A stretch of 64,000 bases of DNA, from the NCBI RefSeq assembly GCF_000717245.1, contig NZ_JNYQ01000009.1, positions 124,001-188,000 on the forward strand. The letters are read 5' to 3'. Shown here piece after piece: positions 25,194 to 34,432 of the stretch. The position numbers were made by a program, and so were the translations under genes. A model generated the notes under the pieces. That model saw nothing but the letters and a program-made list of their open reading frames with translations. It did no database searches and had not been told where the DNA came from. Position 1 is the stretch's first letter. Each line of letters starts with the position of its first letter. The DNA is from Kitasatospora papulosa. GTDB lineage: Bacteria; Actinomycetota; Actinomycetes; Streptomycetales; Streptomycetaceae.

Positions 25194-26060
25194 ATGGACG
25201 AGATGCGCGCACGCGAGGTACTCACCGCCGCCGGACTGCCCGGCGGGGCGGAACTCCTCGCGCTGGGCGAGAACGCGGTGTTCGCCGTCGGCGACCTGGT
25301 GGTCAAGACCGGCCGGGACGCCACGCACCATCCGGAGCTGCGGGAACGGGCCGAGCGCGAGGTGGCCGTCGCCCGTTGGCTCGCCGCCTCCGGCGTACCC
25401 GCCGTGCGGGCGGCCGAACCCACGGCCCGGCTGGTGGAGGGCCACCCGGTGACGGTGTGGCACCGGCTGCCCGACGCCGTGCGCCCGTCCGAACCGCGCG
25501 ATCTCGCCCCGCTGCTCACCCAGGTGCACGCGCTGCCGGCACCGGAGGGCTTCACACTGCCCCGCCGTGAGCTGCTCGGTGGCGTGGAACGCTGGCTGCG
25601 GCTCGCGGGGGACGCGATCGACCCGGCCGACGCGGACTACCTGCGCGGCCGGCGCGACGGCTTCGCGAAGGCCGCCGCCGCTCTCGCCCCGCACCTTCCG
25701 CCGGGGCCGATCCACGGCGACGCGCTCCCCCGCAACGTCCATGTCGGCCCGGAGGGTGCGGTGCTCGTCGACCTGGAGACCTTCTCCTTCGACCTGCGCG
25801 AGCACGACCTCGTGGTCCTCGCGCTCTCCCGTGACCGGTACGGCCTGCCCTCCGACGCCTACGACGCGTTCACCGAGGCGTACGGCTGGGACGTGCGCGC
25901 GTGGGAAGGATGCGCGGTGCTGCGCGGCGCGCGGGAGACCGCCAGCTGCGCCTGGGTCTCCCAGCACGCACCGGCGAACCCGAAGGCACTGGCCGAGTTC
26001 CGGCGCCGGGTGGCCTCGCTGCGCCAGGACGACCCCGAGGTGCGCTGGTACCCCTTCTGA
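25194..26060 (+). CDS. Aminoglycoside phosphotransferase-like kinase
   Basis: This 288-residue protein has the APH/choline-kinase fold. The N-lobe shows LALGENAVFAVGDLVVKTGR with the ATP-site Lys. The catalytic loop IHGDALPRNVHV (HGDxxxxN) lies near residue 178, and the metal-binding VLVDLETFSFD corresponds to the DFG-like Asp. Streptomycetes have many such kinases, most of them not true antibiotic-resistance enzymes, so the substrate is unknown. It is divergent from the sugar-transport operon. There is no clear ribosome site before the ATG; a second ATG nine bases on is an alternative. Confidence 0.82.
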   Translation: MDEMRAREVLTAAGLPGGAELLALGENAVFAVGDLVVKTGRDATHHPELRERAEREVAVARWLAASGVPAVRAAEPTARLVEGHPVTVWHRLPDAVRPSEPRDLAPLLTQVHALPAPEGFTLPRRELLGGVERWLRLAGDAIDPADADYLRGRRDGFAKAAAALAPHLPPGPIHGDALPRNVHVGPEGAVLVDLETFSFDLREHDLVVLALSRDRYGLPSDAYDAFTEAYGWDVRAWEGCAVLRGARETASCAWVSQHAPANPKALAEFRRRVASLRQDDPEVRWYPF

Positions 26061-26202
26061 CCGCGCTTCCGCCCCGGTCCGGAACGGCGTGTTCCCGAGC
26101 GCTGCCGGAGGTGGGTGGACCGTCCCCTCCGGCGGCGGGCGCGGAACGCGGCGCCGCGTAGGCTACGGCGTCCGCCTTGATCATTCGATGAACGGAGCCC
26201 TC

Positions 26203-26568
26203 ATGGCCCTGCCCCGCTCGACCGCGGCGACGTGGATCCTGTCGGCCGTGGCCGTGGCCGTGACCGCGGGCGTCCTGCTCACCGGCTGCTCGGCTTCGGT
26301 CAGCGTCGGGAAGAGCGACCCGAAGCTGTCGGCGGACGAACTGGCCGCCACGGTCTCCGAGAAGCTCGCCCGGACGACGGGACAGCCGGAGCCGGACATC
26401 ACCTGCCCCGAGGACCTGGCCGGGAAGGTCGGCACCACGACCAGGTGCGAGCTCACCGCGGACGACGGCAGCACCCTCGGCGTGACGGTCACCGTCACCT
26501 CGGTCGACGGGGAGCGGATCAACTTCGGCATCAAGGCCGACGAGACGGCGTCATCGGCTGCCGGCTGA
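26203..26568 (+). CDS. DUF4333 lipoprotein
   Basis: This 121-residue protein has a signal with lipobox LLTGC (Cys near residue 28) and a small domain with two further cysteines (ITCPEDLAGKVGTTTRCEL), the signature of actinobacterial DUF4333 proteins. They are surface lipoproteins of unknown function that probably bind through a disulfide-stabilised beta sheet. The ATG at 26203 has CGGAG six bases upstream; another ATG at 26188 is less well placed. Confidence 0.85.
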   Translation: MALPRSTAATWILSAVAVAVTAGVLLTGCSASVSVGKSDPKLSADELAATVSEKLARTTGQPEPDITCPEDLAGKVGTTTRCELTADDGSTLGVTVTVTSVDGERINFGIKADETASSAAG

Positions 26569-26595
26569 CCTCCCGGGACGGCCCCGTCGGCGTCG

Positions 26596-27321
26596 TCAGG
26601 CCGCGGGCTCCCGCCTCCGGGGAACGAGCGGCCACGCCGGCTCGACGACCGCCGCCGGGTCGGCGGTGCGCCGCAGGTAGGCCTGCAGGGACTGCGACTG
26701 CTCGGCTGCCGCACGCACCTGGAGGCCGTGCAGCTCCTCCAGCGGCATGGCCCCGACGGGCCGGTGCTTCTCCGCCATGCGCCGCACCACGCGGGCGGCG
26801 GCAACCGCGTCCGCCCTCGCGTCGTGGGCGTCGTCGAGCCGTACGCCGTAGTGGGCGCACAGGGCGTGCAGGGCCCGCTTCCCCTTCCGGTACTTGTCGA
26901 CGTGCTTGTCGATCACGAGGGGATCGATGACGGGCGAGGGCGCGTCCCCGAGCCGCTCGCTGACCGAATCGACGCCGTACCGCCGGCACTCACGGTCGAG
27001 CAGCGACAGGTCGTAGCGCGCGTTCATGACCACCAGGGGTGTTCCCGAGCGGAGCCCGTCGGCGACGGCCCGTGTGATCTCCTCGATCGCGGCGGCGGCC
27101 GGCAGACCGTGCTCGCGGGCGCGTTCCGTCGAGATGCCGTGGATCGCCGACGCCTGTTCGGGTATGGCCACGCCGGGATCCAGCAGCCAGGTCAGCTCGG
27201 CCGACACGGATCCGTCGGCCTCCAGCCGGACGACCGCCGCCGTCACGATGCGATCGGTCTCGACGTCCGTCCCCGTGGTCTCCAGGTCGAACGCCAGCAG
27301 CGGCCCGCTGATCCAGCTCAT
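26596..27321 (-). CDS. 3'-5' exonuclease (DnaQ/epsilon family)
   Basis: This 241-residue DEDDh nuclease shows ExoI (AFDLETTGTDVETDRI, near residues 10-25), ExoII (VVMNARYDLSLLDREC, near residue 98) and ExoIII (LDDAHDARADAVAAARV, with His and Asp, near residue 163). A C-terminal tail of about 60 residues is unlike DNA polymerase III epsilon. It is one of the stand-alone exonucleases common in actinobacteria, probably acting in DNA repair or small-RNA turnover. The ATG at 27321 follows GAAGGGAAG. Confidence 0.9.
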   Translation of the reverse strand: MSWISGPLLAFDLETTGTDVETDRIVTAAVVRLEADGSVSAELTWLLDPGVAIPEQASAIHGISTERAREHGLPAAAAIEEITRAVADGLRSGTPLVVMNARYDLSLLDRECRRYGVDSVSERLGDAPSPVIDPLVIDKHVDKYRKGKRALHALCAHYGVRLDDAHDARADAVAAARVVRRMAEKHRPVGAMPLEELHGLQVRAAAEQSQSLQAYLRRTADPAAVVEPAWPLVPRRREPAA

Positions 27322-27402
27322 CCCGCATCTTCCCTTCAGTGGTGCTTTCCCCCGAGTGACGACCACCTTCGCACGCACCACTGACAACCCCCGGAGGGGA
27401 CG

Positions 27403-28635
27403 TCAGGAGACGGGCCTGGAGTCCGTCCAGACCGACTCGAACTCCTCGCGGTACGTCTCGAAGAGGCCGTGCTCACTGTCCTGCCCCGCCCTGACCACCG
27501 CACGCCCCCCGCCACGGAGCACCAGGACGGGCGCCTCCATGCCGCGGGCACGGCGCAGATACGGCTGGACGACCCCGACCGCGTCGGCCCCGTCCCCGTC
27601 GACCAGGTAGGCGGTGAAGCGCGGCGTCTCGTCGAAGACGTGGATCTGAAAGGCCCCAGGGTCACGGAGTCTGGAGCGGACCCGGCGCATGTGGAGGATG
27701 TTCATCTCCACGGAGCGGCTCAGTTCGCCCTTCTTGAGTCCGAGTTCGCGCTCCCTGCGCTTGACCGCGCTGCTCGCCGGGTTGATGAACAGCAGCCGCA
27801 CCCGGCAGCCCGACTCGGCGAGGCGGACCAGACGGCGTCCCGAGAAGTTCTGCGTGAGGAGGTTGAGTCCTATACCGATCGCGTCCAGCCGGCGCGCGCC
27901 GCCGAACAGGTCCTCGGCGGGCAGCTGACGCTGCAGGCGCACCCGGTCGGGGTGGACGGAGACGACGTCGGCGTAGCGGTCGCCGACCAGCTCCTCCACG
28001 GCGTCCACGGGCAGCCGGTCGGCGGACGGGACCGCCGCCCCGTTGCCGAGGATCTCCAGCAGCCGCGCGGACGCCCTCTCGGCCTGGGCCAGGACCGCCT
28101 CGTTCAGCGCCCGGTTGCGGGAGACGACGTTGCGCGCCACCTCCAGCTCGTCGAGGGCGAGCTCCACCTCGCGGCGGTCGTCGAAGTACGGCTCGAAGCA
28201 CGGCCAGTGCTGGACCATCAGCTCGCGCAGCTGCGGCAGCGTGAGGAAGCTCAGGACGTTGTCGTCGGCCGGGTCGAGCAGATAGCCCTTGCGGCGCGAG
28301 ACCTCCCGGACGGCGACCGCGCGCTGCACCCACTCCTGCCCCGCGGGCCCCGCGGCGGCGACCACCCAGTCCTCGCCGTGCACCGGTTCGTAGATCGGCC
28401 GGATCACGGCGGAGACCACGGCACGCAGCCGCTGCTCCACCAGGTTCAGCCAGATGTAGGCACGCCCCGCCCGCTGGGCGCGCGTGCGCACCTCGTTCCA
28501 GGCGTCCGCTCCCCAGTCCAGCTCAGCACCGATCTCCATGGGCTGTGCGAGGGAGACAGCCCCTGGCGGGGCATCGGTCGATTCCCCCTCGTGACCCGCG
28601 TCACCTGGGGGCAGCTCGAACCCTCCCGAGCTCAC
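27403..28635 (-). CDS. SAV2148 family HEPN domain-containing protein
   Basis: This 410-residue protein is recognisable as the SAV2148 family, widespread in Streptomyces. The N-terminal half (about 45-190) is helical and assigned to the HEPN superfamily, many of whose members are RNases. The C-terminal half (about 215-400) has an alpha/beta pattern (RLVRLAESGCRVRLLFINPASS and FTAYLVDGDGADAVGV) reminiscent of phospholipase D-like or sensor domains. The GTG at 28635 is chosen because it gives the family start MSSGGFELPPGD and follows GGAAGG; a TTG further upstream is unlikely. The function is unknown. Confidence 0.8.
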   Translation of the reverse strand: MSSGGFELPPGDAGHEGESTDAPPGAVSLAQPMEIGAELDWGADAWNEVRTRAQRAGRAYIWLNLVEQRLRAVVSAVIRPIYEPVHGEDWVVAAAGPAGQEWVQRAVAVREVSRRKGYLLDPADDNVLSFLTLPQLRELMVQHWPCFEPYFDDRREVELALDELEVARNVVSRNRALNEAVLAQAERASARLLEILGNGAAVPSADRLPVDAVEELVGDRYADVVSVHPDRVRLQRQLPAEDLFGGARRLDAIGIGLNLLTQNFSGRRLVRLAESGCRVRLLFINPASSAVKRRERELGLKKGELSRSVEMNILHMRRVRSRLRDPGAFQIHVFDETPRFTAYLVDGDGADAVGVVQPYLRRARGMEAPVLVLRGGGRAVVRAGQDSEHGLFETYREEFESVWTDSRPVS

Positions 28636-29014
28636 CCGTGTACCGCCTTCCACTCCCCCACCAACGATCAAGGAAGGGTACTCCGGTAGCGGGAGCCGGT
28701 GCAGCAGGATGCACAGGCTCCTTACTCAACTCCCCTATCTCGAGCGTCCGTTCCTTGCGGTGAGATCGGGTGGAGTGAGATGGTTCATAGTGATTGCGCA
28801 CCCCCTCGCACGCCACAGGACGGACGGAGGAGGCGCCCGGCGGTCCGGGCCCCTGTCCGGGCGACACCGAGGTGTGCCAGGTTGACCGGCCCGGCGGGAC
28901 GACACGACGGAACCCGGCCGCACCGCTCGACGTACTAGGTACAGGACCGTCTTTCGGGGAGTATCGGGGCGAAAACCCCCCAGCACCCGGATCAGAAGTG
29001 GAAGAGTCCTATCT
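28636..29014. other. Divergent intergenic region, HEPN gene and glgX
   Basis: This 379-base region lies between divergent starts and should contain both promoters. GGAAC (28754-28750, minus strand) and GTT (28730-28728) are 19 bases apart, a weak SigR-like pair for the HEPN gene. GAAGAG near 29000 is the glgX ribosome site. No coding frame is supported. Confidence 0.4.
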
Positions 29015-31171
29015 ATGCAGGTCTGGCCGGGACACGCGTATCCGCTCGGTGCCACGTACGACGGCGCCGGAACCAACTTCGCGGTCTTCTCGGAGGCCGC
29101 CGACCGAATCGAGTTGTGCCTGCTGCACGACGACGGTTCAGAAACGGCGGTGGAGCTCCGCGAGACCGACGCCTTCGTCCGTCACGCCTATCTGCCCGGG
29201 GTGATGCCGGGGCAGCGCTACGGCTTCCGGGCGCACGGGCCCTACGAACCGCAGCACGGGCGGCGCTGCAACTCCGCGAAGCTGCTCCTCGACCCCTACG
29301 CACGCGCGATCTCCGGGCAGATCCAGTGGGGCGAGGCGGTGTACGGCTATCCGTTCGGCAAGCCGGACGAGCGCAACGACCTGGACTCGGCGCCGCACAC
29401 GATGAGCTCGGTCGTGGTCAATCCGTACTTCGACTGGGGCGACGACCGCCGCCCGCGCACCGACTACCACCGCACGGTGATCTACGAGGCCCATGTGAAG
29501 GGCCTGACGATGCTTCACCCGGGCCTGCCCGAGGAGCTGCGCGGCACCTACGCGGGGCTCGCGCATCCCGAGATCATCGCCCATCTGACGGAGCTCGGGG
29601 TCACCGCGATCGAGCTGATGCCGGTGCACCAGTTCGTCCAGGACCACCGGCTCGCCGACGCCGGCCTGGCCAACTACTGGGGCTACAACACCATCGGCTT
29701 CTTCGCCCCGCACAACGCCTACGCCTCCTGGGGCGACCGCGGCGAGCAGGTGCTGGAGTTCAAGCAGGCGGTGAAGGCGCTGCACCAGGCGGGGATCGAG
29801 GTGATCCTCGACGTGGTCTACAACCACACTGCGGAGGGCAACCACCTGGGTCCGACGCTCTCGTTCCGGGGCCTGGACAACGCCTCGTACTACCGGCTGG
29901 CCGACGACCAGAAGTACTACATGGACACCACGGGCACGGGGAACTCCCTGCTGATGCGGTCGCCGCACGTGCTCCAGCTGATCATGGACTCGCTGCGGTA
30001 CTGGGTGACCGAGATGCATGTGGACGGCTTCCGCTTCGACCTGGCCGCGACCCTCGCACGCCAGTTCCACGAGGTGGACCGGCTGTCCTCCTTCTTCGAC
30101 CTGGTCCAGCAGGACCCGGTGGTCAGCCAGGTGAAGCTGATCGCCGAGCCCTGGGACGTGGGCGAGGGCGGTTACCAGGTGGGGAACTTCCCGCCGCTGT
30201 GGACCGAGTGGAACGGCAAGTACCGGGACACGGTGCGGGACCTGTGGCGGGGCGAGCCCCGGACCCTCGCGGAGTTCGCCGGGCGCCTCACGGGTTCCTC
30301 CGACCTCTACCAGGACGACGGCAGGCGCCCGCTGGCCTCGATCAACTTCACCACGTGCCACGACGGTTTCACGCTGCACGACCTGGTCTCCTACAACGAC
30401 AAGCGCAACGACGCCAACGGCGAGGGCAACCGGGACGGCGAGAGCCACAACCGTTCGTGGAACTGCGGCGCGGAGGGCGAGACCGAGGACAAGGAGATCC
30501 TCGAACTGCGCAGCCGTCAGATGCGCAACTTCATCGCCACCCTGATGCTGTCCCAGGGCGTGCCCATGCTGAGTCACGGGGACGAGTTCGCGCGTACGCA
30601 GCGGGGCAACAACAACGGCTACTGCCAGGACAACGAGCTCTCCTGGGTCCACTGGCCGGACCCGGCCGCCGCCTCGCACGGGAAGGACGGCGACGAGGAC
30701 GGTGACGCCACGGACACCAGCCTGCTGGAGTTCACCCGGTCCATGGTCTGGCTGCGCCGGGACCACCCGGTCTTCCGGCGCAGACGCTTCTTCCACGGCC
30801 GTCCGGTGGAGGGCACGCACGACGAGCTGTCCGACATCGCGTGGTTCACCCCGAGGGGCGAGGAGATGACCCAGCGGGACTGGCAGGCCGCGCACGCGAA
30901 GGCCATGACGGTCTTCCTCAACGGCCACGCGATCTCCGAACCGGGCCCGCGCGGTGAGCGGATCGCCGACGACTCCTTCCTGCTCATGTTCAACGCGGGC
31001 GCCGAGACCCTGGAGTTCGCCGTCCCGATGAATCACGGCAGGCAGTGGCAGGTCGTCGTGGACACGGCCGTCCCGGACGGGGTGCCCCCAGGTGCGGGGC
31101 CCAAGGTGTCCGCGGGCGAGCGGGTGACGCTGATCGGGCGCAGTCTGACGGTGCTCAAGCGTCCGGCGTAG
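29015..31171 (+). CDS. glgX: Glycogen debranching enzyme GlgX
   Basis: This 718-residue enzyme hydrolyses alpha-1,6 branches of phosphorylase-limited glycogen. A CBM48 domain (about 8-110, starting VWPGHAYPLGATYDGAGTNF) precedes a GH13 barrel. GH13 motifs are visible: VILDVVYNHTAEGN, the nucleophile Asp in GFRFDLA, the acid Glu in IAEPWD and the His-Asp in TTCHDGFTLHD. The length and the spacing NNNGYCQDNELSW are those of GlgX/TreX. It is the first of three alpha-glucan/trehalose genes in this part of the window. Confidence 0.95.
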   Translation: MQVWPGHAYPLGATYDGAGTNFAVFSEAADRIELCLLHDDGSETAVELRETDAFVRHAYLPGVMPGQRYGFRAHGPYEPQHGRRCNSAKLLLDPYARAISGQIQWGEAVYGYPFGKPDERNDLDSAPHTMSSVVVNPYFDWGDDRRPRTDYHRTVIYEAHVKGLTMLHPGLPEELRGTYAGLAHPEIIAHLTELGVTAIELMPVHQFVQDHRLADAGLANYWGYNTIGFFAPHNAYASWGDRGEQVLEFKQAVKALHQAGIEVILDVVYNHTAEGNHLGPTLSFRGLDNASYYRLADDQKYYMDTTGTGNSLLMRSPHVLQLIMDSLRYWVTEMHVDGFRFDLAATLARQFHEVDRLSSFFDLVQQDPVVSQVKLIAEPWDVGEGGYQVGNFPPLWTEWNGKYRDTVRDLWRGEPRTLAEFAGRLTGSSDLYQDDGRRPLASINFTTCHDGFTLHDLVSYNDKRNDANGEGNRDGESHNRSWNCGAEGETEDKEILELRSRQMRNFIATLMLSQGVPMLSHGDEFARTQRGNNNGYCQDNELSWVHWPDPAAASHGKDGDEDGDATDTSLLEFTRSMVWLRRDHPVFRRRRFFHGRPVEGTHDELSDIAWFTPRGEEMTQRDWQAAHAKAMTVFLNGHAISEPGPRGERIADDSFLLMFNAGAETLEFAVPMNHGRQWQVVVDTAVPDGVPPGAGPKVSAGERVTLIGRSLTVLKRPA

Positions 31172-31186
31172 GCCGTTGGGGTGACG

Positions 31187-31218
31187 GGCACCGGCCGGGC
31201 GGCCGCCGGGCCGGTGCC
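31187..31218 (+). terminator. Hairpin between glgX and treY
   Basis: GGCACCGGCC (31187-31196) pairs with GGCCGGTGCC (31209-31218) around a GC-rich 12-base loop, starting 16 bases after the glgX stop. It may be a terminator, making treY separately transcribed. Confidence 0.5.
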
Positions 31219-31268
31219 GGGTCGCCGGAAGGTGGGAGAGAGGCTCCCGGCTGGGTACGTACGAGTCC

Positions 31269-33683
31269 ATGACGCCCACCGCCACGTACCGGCTTCAGCT
31301 CCAACCGGACTTCCCGTTCGCCGCCGCCGCCGACGCCGTGCCGTACCTCGCCGAGCTCGGCGTCTCGCATCTGCACCTGTCCCCCGTCCTGGAGGCCGTG
31401 CCCGGCTCCGGGCACGGCTACGACGTCGTCGACCACGGCTCGGTGCGGGCCGAGTTCGGGGGCGAGGAGGGCCTGCGGGAGCTGGCCGTCACGGCTCGCG
31501 CGCACGGCCTCGGGCTGATCCTGGACATCGTGCCGAACCACATGGCGGCCGCGCCCCGGTACAACCTGGCGCTGTGGGAGGTGCTGCGCGAGGGCCCCGA
31601 GTCCCCGTACGCCCGCTGGTTCGACATCGACTGGGCCGCGGGCGGCGGGAAGGTGCTGCTGCCCGTGCTGGCGGGCCGTGTCGGTGAGGAGAGCGACGCC
31701 TTCGAGCCGGGCACCCGGGACGACGGCTCGCCGGTGCTCCGCCACGGCGATCTGGAGTTCCCGCTCCGCGCGGGCACGGAGGGCCTCCCGCTGCCCGAGC
31801 TGCTGGCCGCGCAGCACTACCGCCTCGCCTGGTGGCGGCTGGCGAGGACAGAGCTGAACTACCGCCGGTTCTTCACCATCTCGGACCTGATCGGCGTCCG
31901 GGTGGAGCATCCCGAGGTCTTCACCGCGACGCACCGCAAGATCCTGGAGCTGGTCCGCGACGGAGTCGTCGACGGGCTGCGTATCGACCACCCGGACGGG
32001 CTGGCCGATCCCGCCGCGTATCTCGGGCGGCTCGGTGACGCCACCGGCGGCCGGTGGACGGTGGTGGAGAAGATCCTCACCGGTTCCGAGACCCTGCCCG
32101 CCGGCTGGGCGGTCGCGGGGACGACCGGGTACGACGCGCTGCACCGGATCGACGGGCTGTTCACGGACCCCATGGGTGCGGCGGATCTCCTGGGCCGTTA
32201 CCGGGACTTCGCGGGCCCGCCGGGCGACCGCGGCGGCTACTGGACCGCGACGGTGCGGCGCGCGGCGTACCGCGTGGTCACCCACGAGCTCGCCGCCGAG
32301 ACGGAGTGGCTGACCCGTCTCGCCGTCGAGGTGTGCGCCGGGGACACCGCCCTCCGGGACCACGCGCCGTGGGCCCTGCGCACGGCGGTACGCGAACTGC
32401 TGGTCCGGGTGCCCGTGTACCGGCCGTACGTGACGGCGGGCGGTCCGCTCACGGAGGTCGCCGAGGCGACGCTCCCGGCCGAGGCGGTACGGGACGCCAA
32501 GGCTGCCTTCGCGGTCTCCCAGGAGGCGGAGGCCGTGGACGTGGTGCGGGATCTGGCGCTGGGCCGCCTCGGTGCCGGACCGGCGCGGTCGGCGTTCTGC
32601 GCCCGGTTCGCCCAGACGGCGTCCGCGCTGCACGCCAAGTCGGTGGAGGACACGGCGTTCTACCGGTACGTTCCGCTGATCTCGGCGACCGAGGTGGGCG
32701 GCGACCCGGGCCGGCCGGCGGTGAGCCCGGAGGAGTTCCACGCCTTCTGTGCCCGTGTCGCCCGGGACTGGCCGGCGACCGGCACGGTGCTCACCACGCA
32801 CGACACGAAGCGCAGCGGGGACGTCCGCGCCCGGGTCGCGGTGCTGTCCGAGTGCCCGGAGCGGTGGTCGTCGCTGGTGACGCAGCTGTCCAGGTCGACG
32901 CCGGTGCCGTCCCCGGACCCCCAGCTGGCCTGGCAGGCCTGGCAGTCGGCGTACGGGTGCGCGGGGCTGCCCGTCGGTGAGATGGCGGGGAGGCTGGAGC
33001 CGGCGCTGCTGAAGGCCGTGCGGGAGGCCGGCCTGTTCACCAGCTGGACCGAGCCCGATCCGGTGTACGAGCGTGCGGTGACCGACTTCGTGGCAGCCGG
33101 TCCGGGCGCCGACTCCGGTGAGGCGCGCTCCGCGCTGACCCGGTTCGCGGACGCGCTCGCCCCCTTCGTACGGGCGAACGTGCTGGGTGCCGCGCTGGTG
33201 CACCTGACGATGCCCGGGGTGCCCGATCTGTACCAGGGCACGGAGCGGGACTACATCGCCCTGGTCGACCCCGACAACCGGCGGCCGTTCACCAGGCCCC
33301 CCTCGGGCGCGGACGAGAAGGCCGCGCTGACCACGGCCGCGCTCCGGCTGCGCCGGGAGCGCCCGGAGCTCTTCGGCGAGTCGGGCACCTACGCCCCGCT
33401 GACGGCCCACGGTCCCGCGGCCGCGCACTGTCTGGCGTTCGGCCGGTCCGGCGAGGTGGTCACGGCGGTGACCCGGCTGTCACTGCGGCTGGACGAGGAG
33501 GGCGGCTGGCGCGACACGGAGCTGGCGCTGCCCGGCGAGGGCCGGTGGAGCGATCTGCTGTCGCCGGGGCGGGAGTTCGAGGGGCCCGTGGTCCGCGTGG
33601 CGGAGCTCTTCGCGGACCGGCCGGTGGCGCTGCTCGTCAGGGCCGCGGGCGGGGCGCGCCGACAGGTGTCCGGCACGGGGTGA
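31269..33683 (+). CDS. treY: Maltooligosyltrehalose synthase
   Basis: This 804-residue GH13 enzyme converts the reducing-end maltose unit of maltooligosaccharides to a trehalosyl unit. It starts TPTATYRLQLQPDFPF, the characteristic TreY beginning. Catalytic motifs are LILDIVPNHMA, the nucleophile in GLRIDHPDGLAD, the acid in VVEKILTGSE and the His-Asp in LTTHDTKRSGD. The C-terminal region (GVPDLYQGTERDY and LVDPDNRRPF) is also typical. TreZ, encoded 4.4 kb downstream, would release the trehalose. The start has only a poor ribosome site. Confidence 0.95.
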   Translation: MTPTATYRLQLQPDFPFAAAADAVPYLAELGVSHLHLSPVLEAVPGSGHGYDVVDHGSVRAEFGGEEGLRELAVTARAHGLGLILDIVPNHMAAAPRYNLALWEVLREGPESPYARWFDIDWAAGGGKVLLPVLAGRVGEESDAFEPGTRDDGSPVLRHGDLEFPLRAGTEGLPLPELLAAQHYRLAWWRLARTELNYRRFFTISDLIGVRVEHPEVFTATHRKILELVRDGVVDGLRIDHPDGLADPAAYLGRLGDATGGRWTVVEKILTGSETLPAGWAVAGTTGYDALHRIDGLFTDPMGAADLLGRYRDFAGPPGDRGGYWTATVRRAAYRVVTHELAAETEWLTRLAVEVCAGDTALRDHAPWALRTAVRELLVRVPVYRPYVTAGGPLTEVAEATLPAEAVRDAKAAFAVSQEAEAVDVVRDLALGRLGAGPARSAFCARFAQTASALHAKSVEDTAFYRYVPLISATEVGGDPGRPAVSPEEFHAFCARVARDWPATGTVLTTHDTKRSGDVRARVAVLSECPERWSSLVTQLSRSTPVPSPDPQLAWQAWQSAYGCAGLPVGEMAGRLEPALLKAVREAGLFTSWTEPDPVYERAVTDFVAAGPGADSGEARSALTRFADALAPFVRANVLGAALVHLTMPGVPDLYQGTERDYIALVDPDNRRPFTRPPSGADEKAALTTAALRLRRERPELFGESGTYAPLTAHGPAAAHCLAFGRSGEVVTAVTRLSLRLDEEGGWRDTELALPGEGRWSDLLSPGREFEGPVVRVAELFADRPVALLVRAAGGARRQVSGTG

Positions 33684-33701
33684 CGGAGCGCGGCTGCCGG
33701 G

Positions 33702-34268
33702 TCAGGCCGGAGGCACGGGCAGCGACGCGGTGAGCCGGAAGGTCATCCGGCCGAAGCTCACCTGGTCGCCCTCGCGCACCACGACCGAGCCGACGACCCG
33801 CTGTCCGTTGACGCACGTGCCGTTCGTGGAGCCCAGGTCGCGCAGGATCCACCGGCTGCCGTGCGCGGTCAGTTCGGCGTGCATCCGGGACACCGTCTCG
33901 TGGCTGAGCCGGAGCCCGTTGCCGGGGTCGCGCCCGATGCGCAGGGGGTGCGGGCCCGGCACCGGCAGCAGGAGTTTCGGCAGCCGCTCGGACTGCCAGG
34001 CCCTGCGCAGACGGGCCGGGAAGGCGGAGACCTCGCCCACCGCGCGGAACAGGCCGCGGGACCAGCGTCCGTCGGTCTCCAGGTCCGAGGTGAGTGCCTT
34101 CAGCTCCTCGGAACGCCGGGCGGTCAGGGCTATTTCCATGCGTCGCAGGAAGGTGTCGTGGGAGAGCTTCCCCTGTGCGGCGCCGTCTCTGAGCGCACCG
34201 AGCACACGCTCGCGCTCGGCGTCCGAGAGCCGCGCGGGATACGTGTAGTGCTCGAAGGAGGACGTCAC
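33702..34268 (-). CDS. DUF1707 and FHA domain protein
   Basis: This 188-residue cytoplasmic protein has an N-terminal DUF1707 domain (about 10-65; ARLSDAERERVLGALRDGAA and LSHDTFLRRMEIAL) and a C-terminal forkhead-associated domain (about 100-182). The FHA hallmarks are LRIGRDPGNGLRLSHETVSRMHAEL and LRDLGSTNGTCVNG, including the Arg, Ser and Asn that bind phosphothreonine. It should therefore dock on a target of a Ser/Thr protein kinase. It is convergent with treY and divergent from the GNAT genes. The target is unknown. Confidence 0.9.
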   Translation of the reverse strand: MTSSFEHYTYPARLSDAERERVLGALRDGAAQGKLSHDTFLRRMEIALTARRSEELKALTSDLETDGRWSRGLFRAVGEVSAFPARLRRAWQSERLPKLLLPVPGPHPLRIGRDPGNGLRLSHETVSRMHAELTAHGSRWILRDLGSTNGTCVNGQRVVGSVVVREGDQVSFGRMTFRLTASLPVPPA

Positions 34269-34432
34269 AGGACGATTGTCGGTCCGAGAGCCCCGGGGTG
34301 TCCAGACGATGCCCGTTTCCGCCCTCGCCTGACCTGCGCGGCAGGAGATAAATGCCGCCCGCCGCAGGCCTGGTGGTTGCTATCCTCCGGCGCCGCCGCC
34401 GAACGGTCCGGCACCCCCGTCGAGGAGACTCC

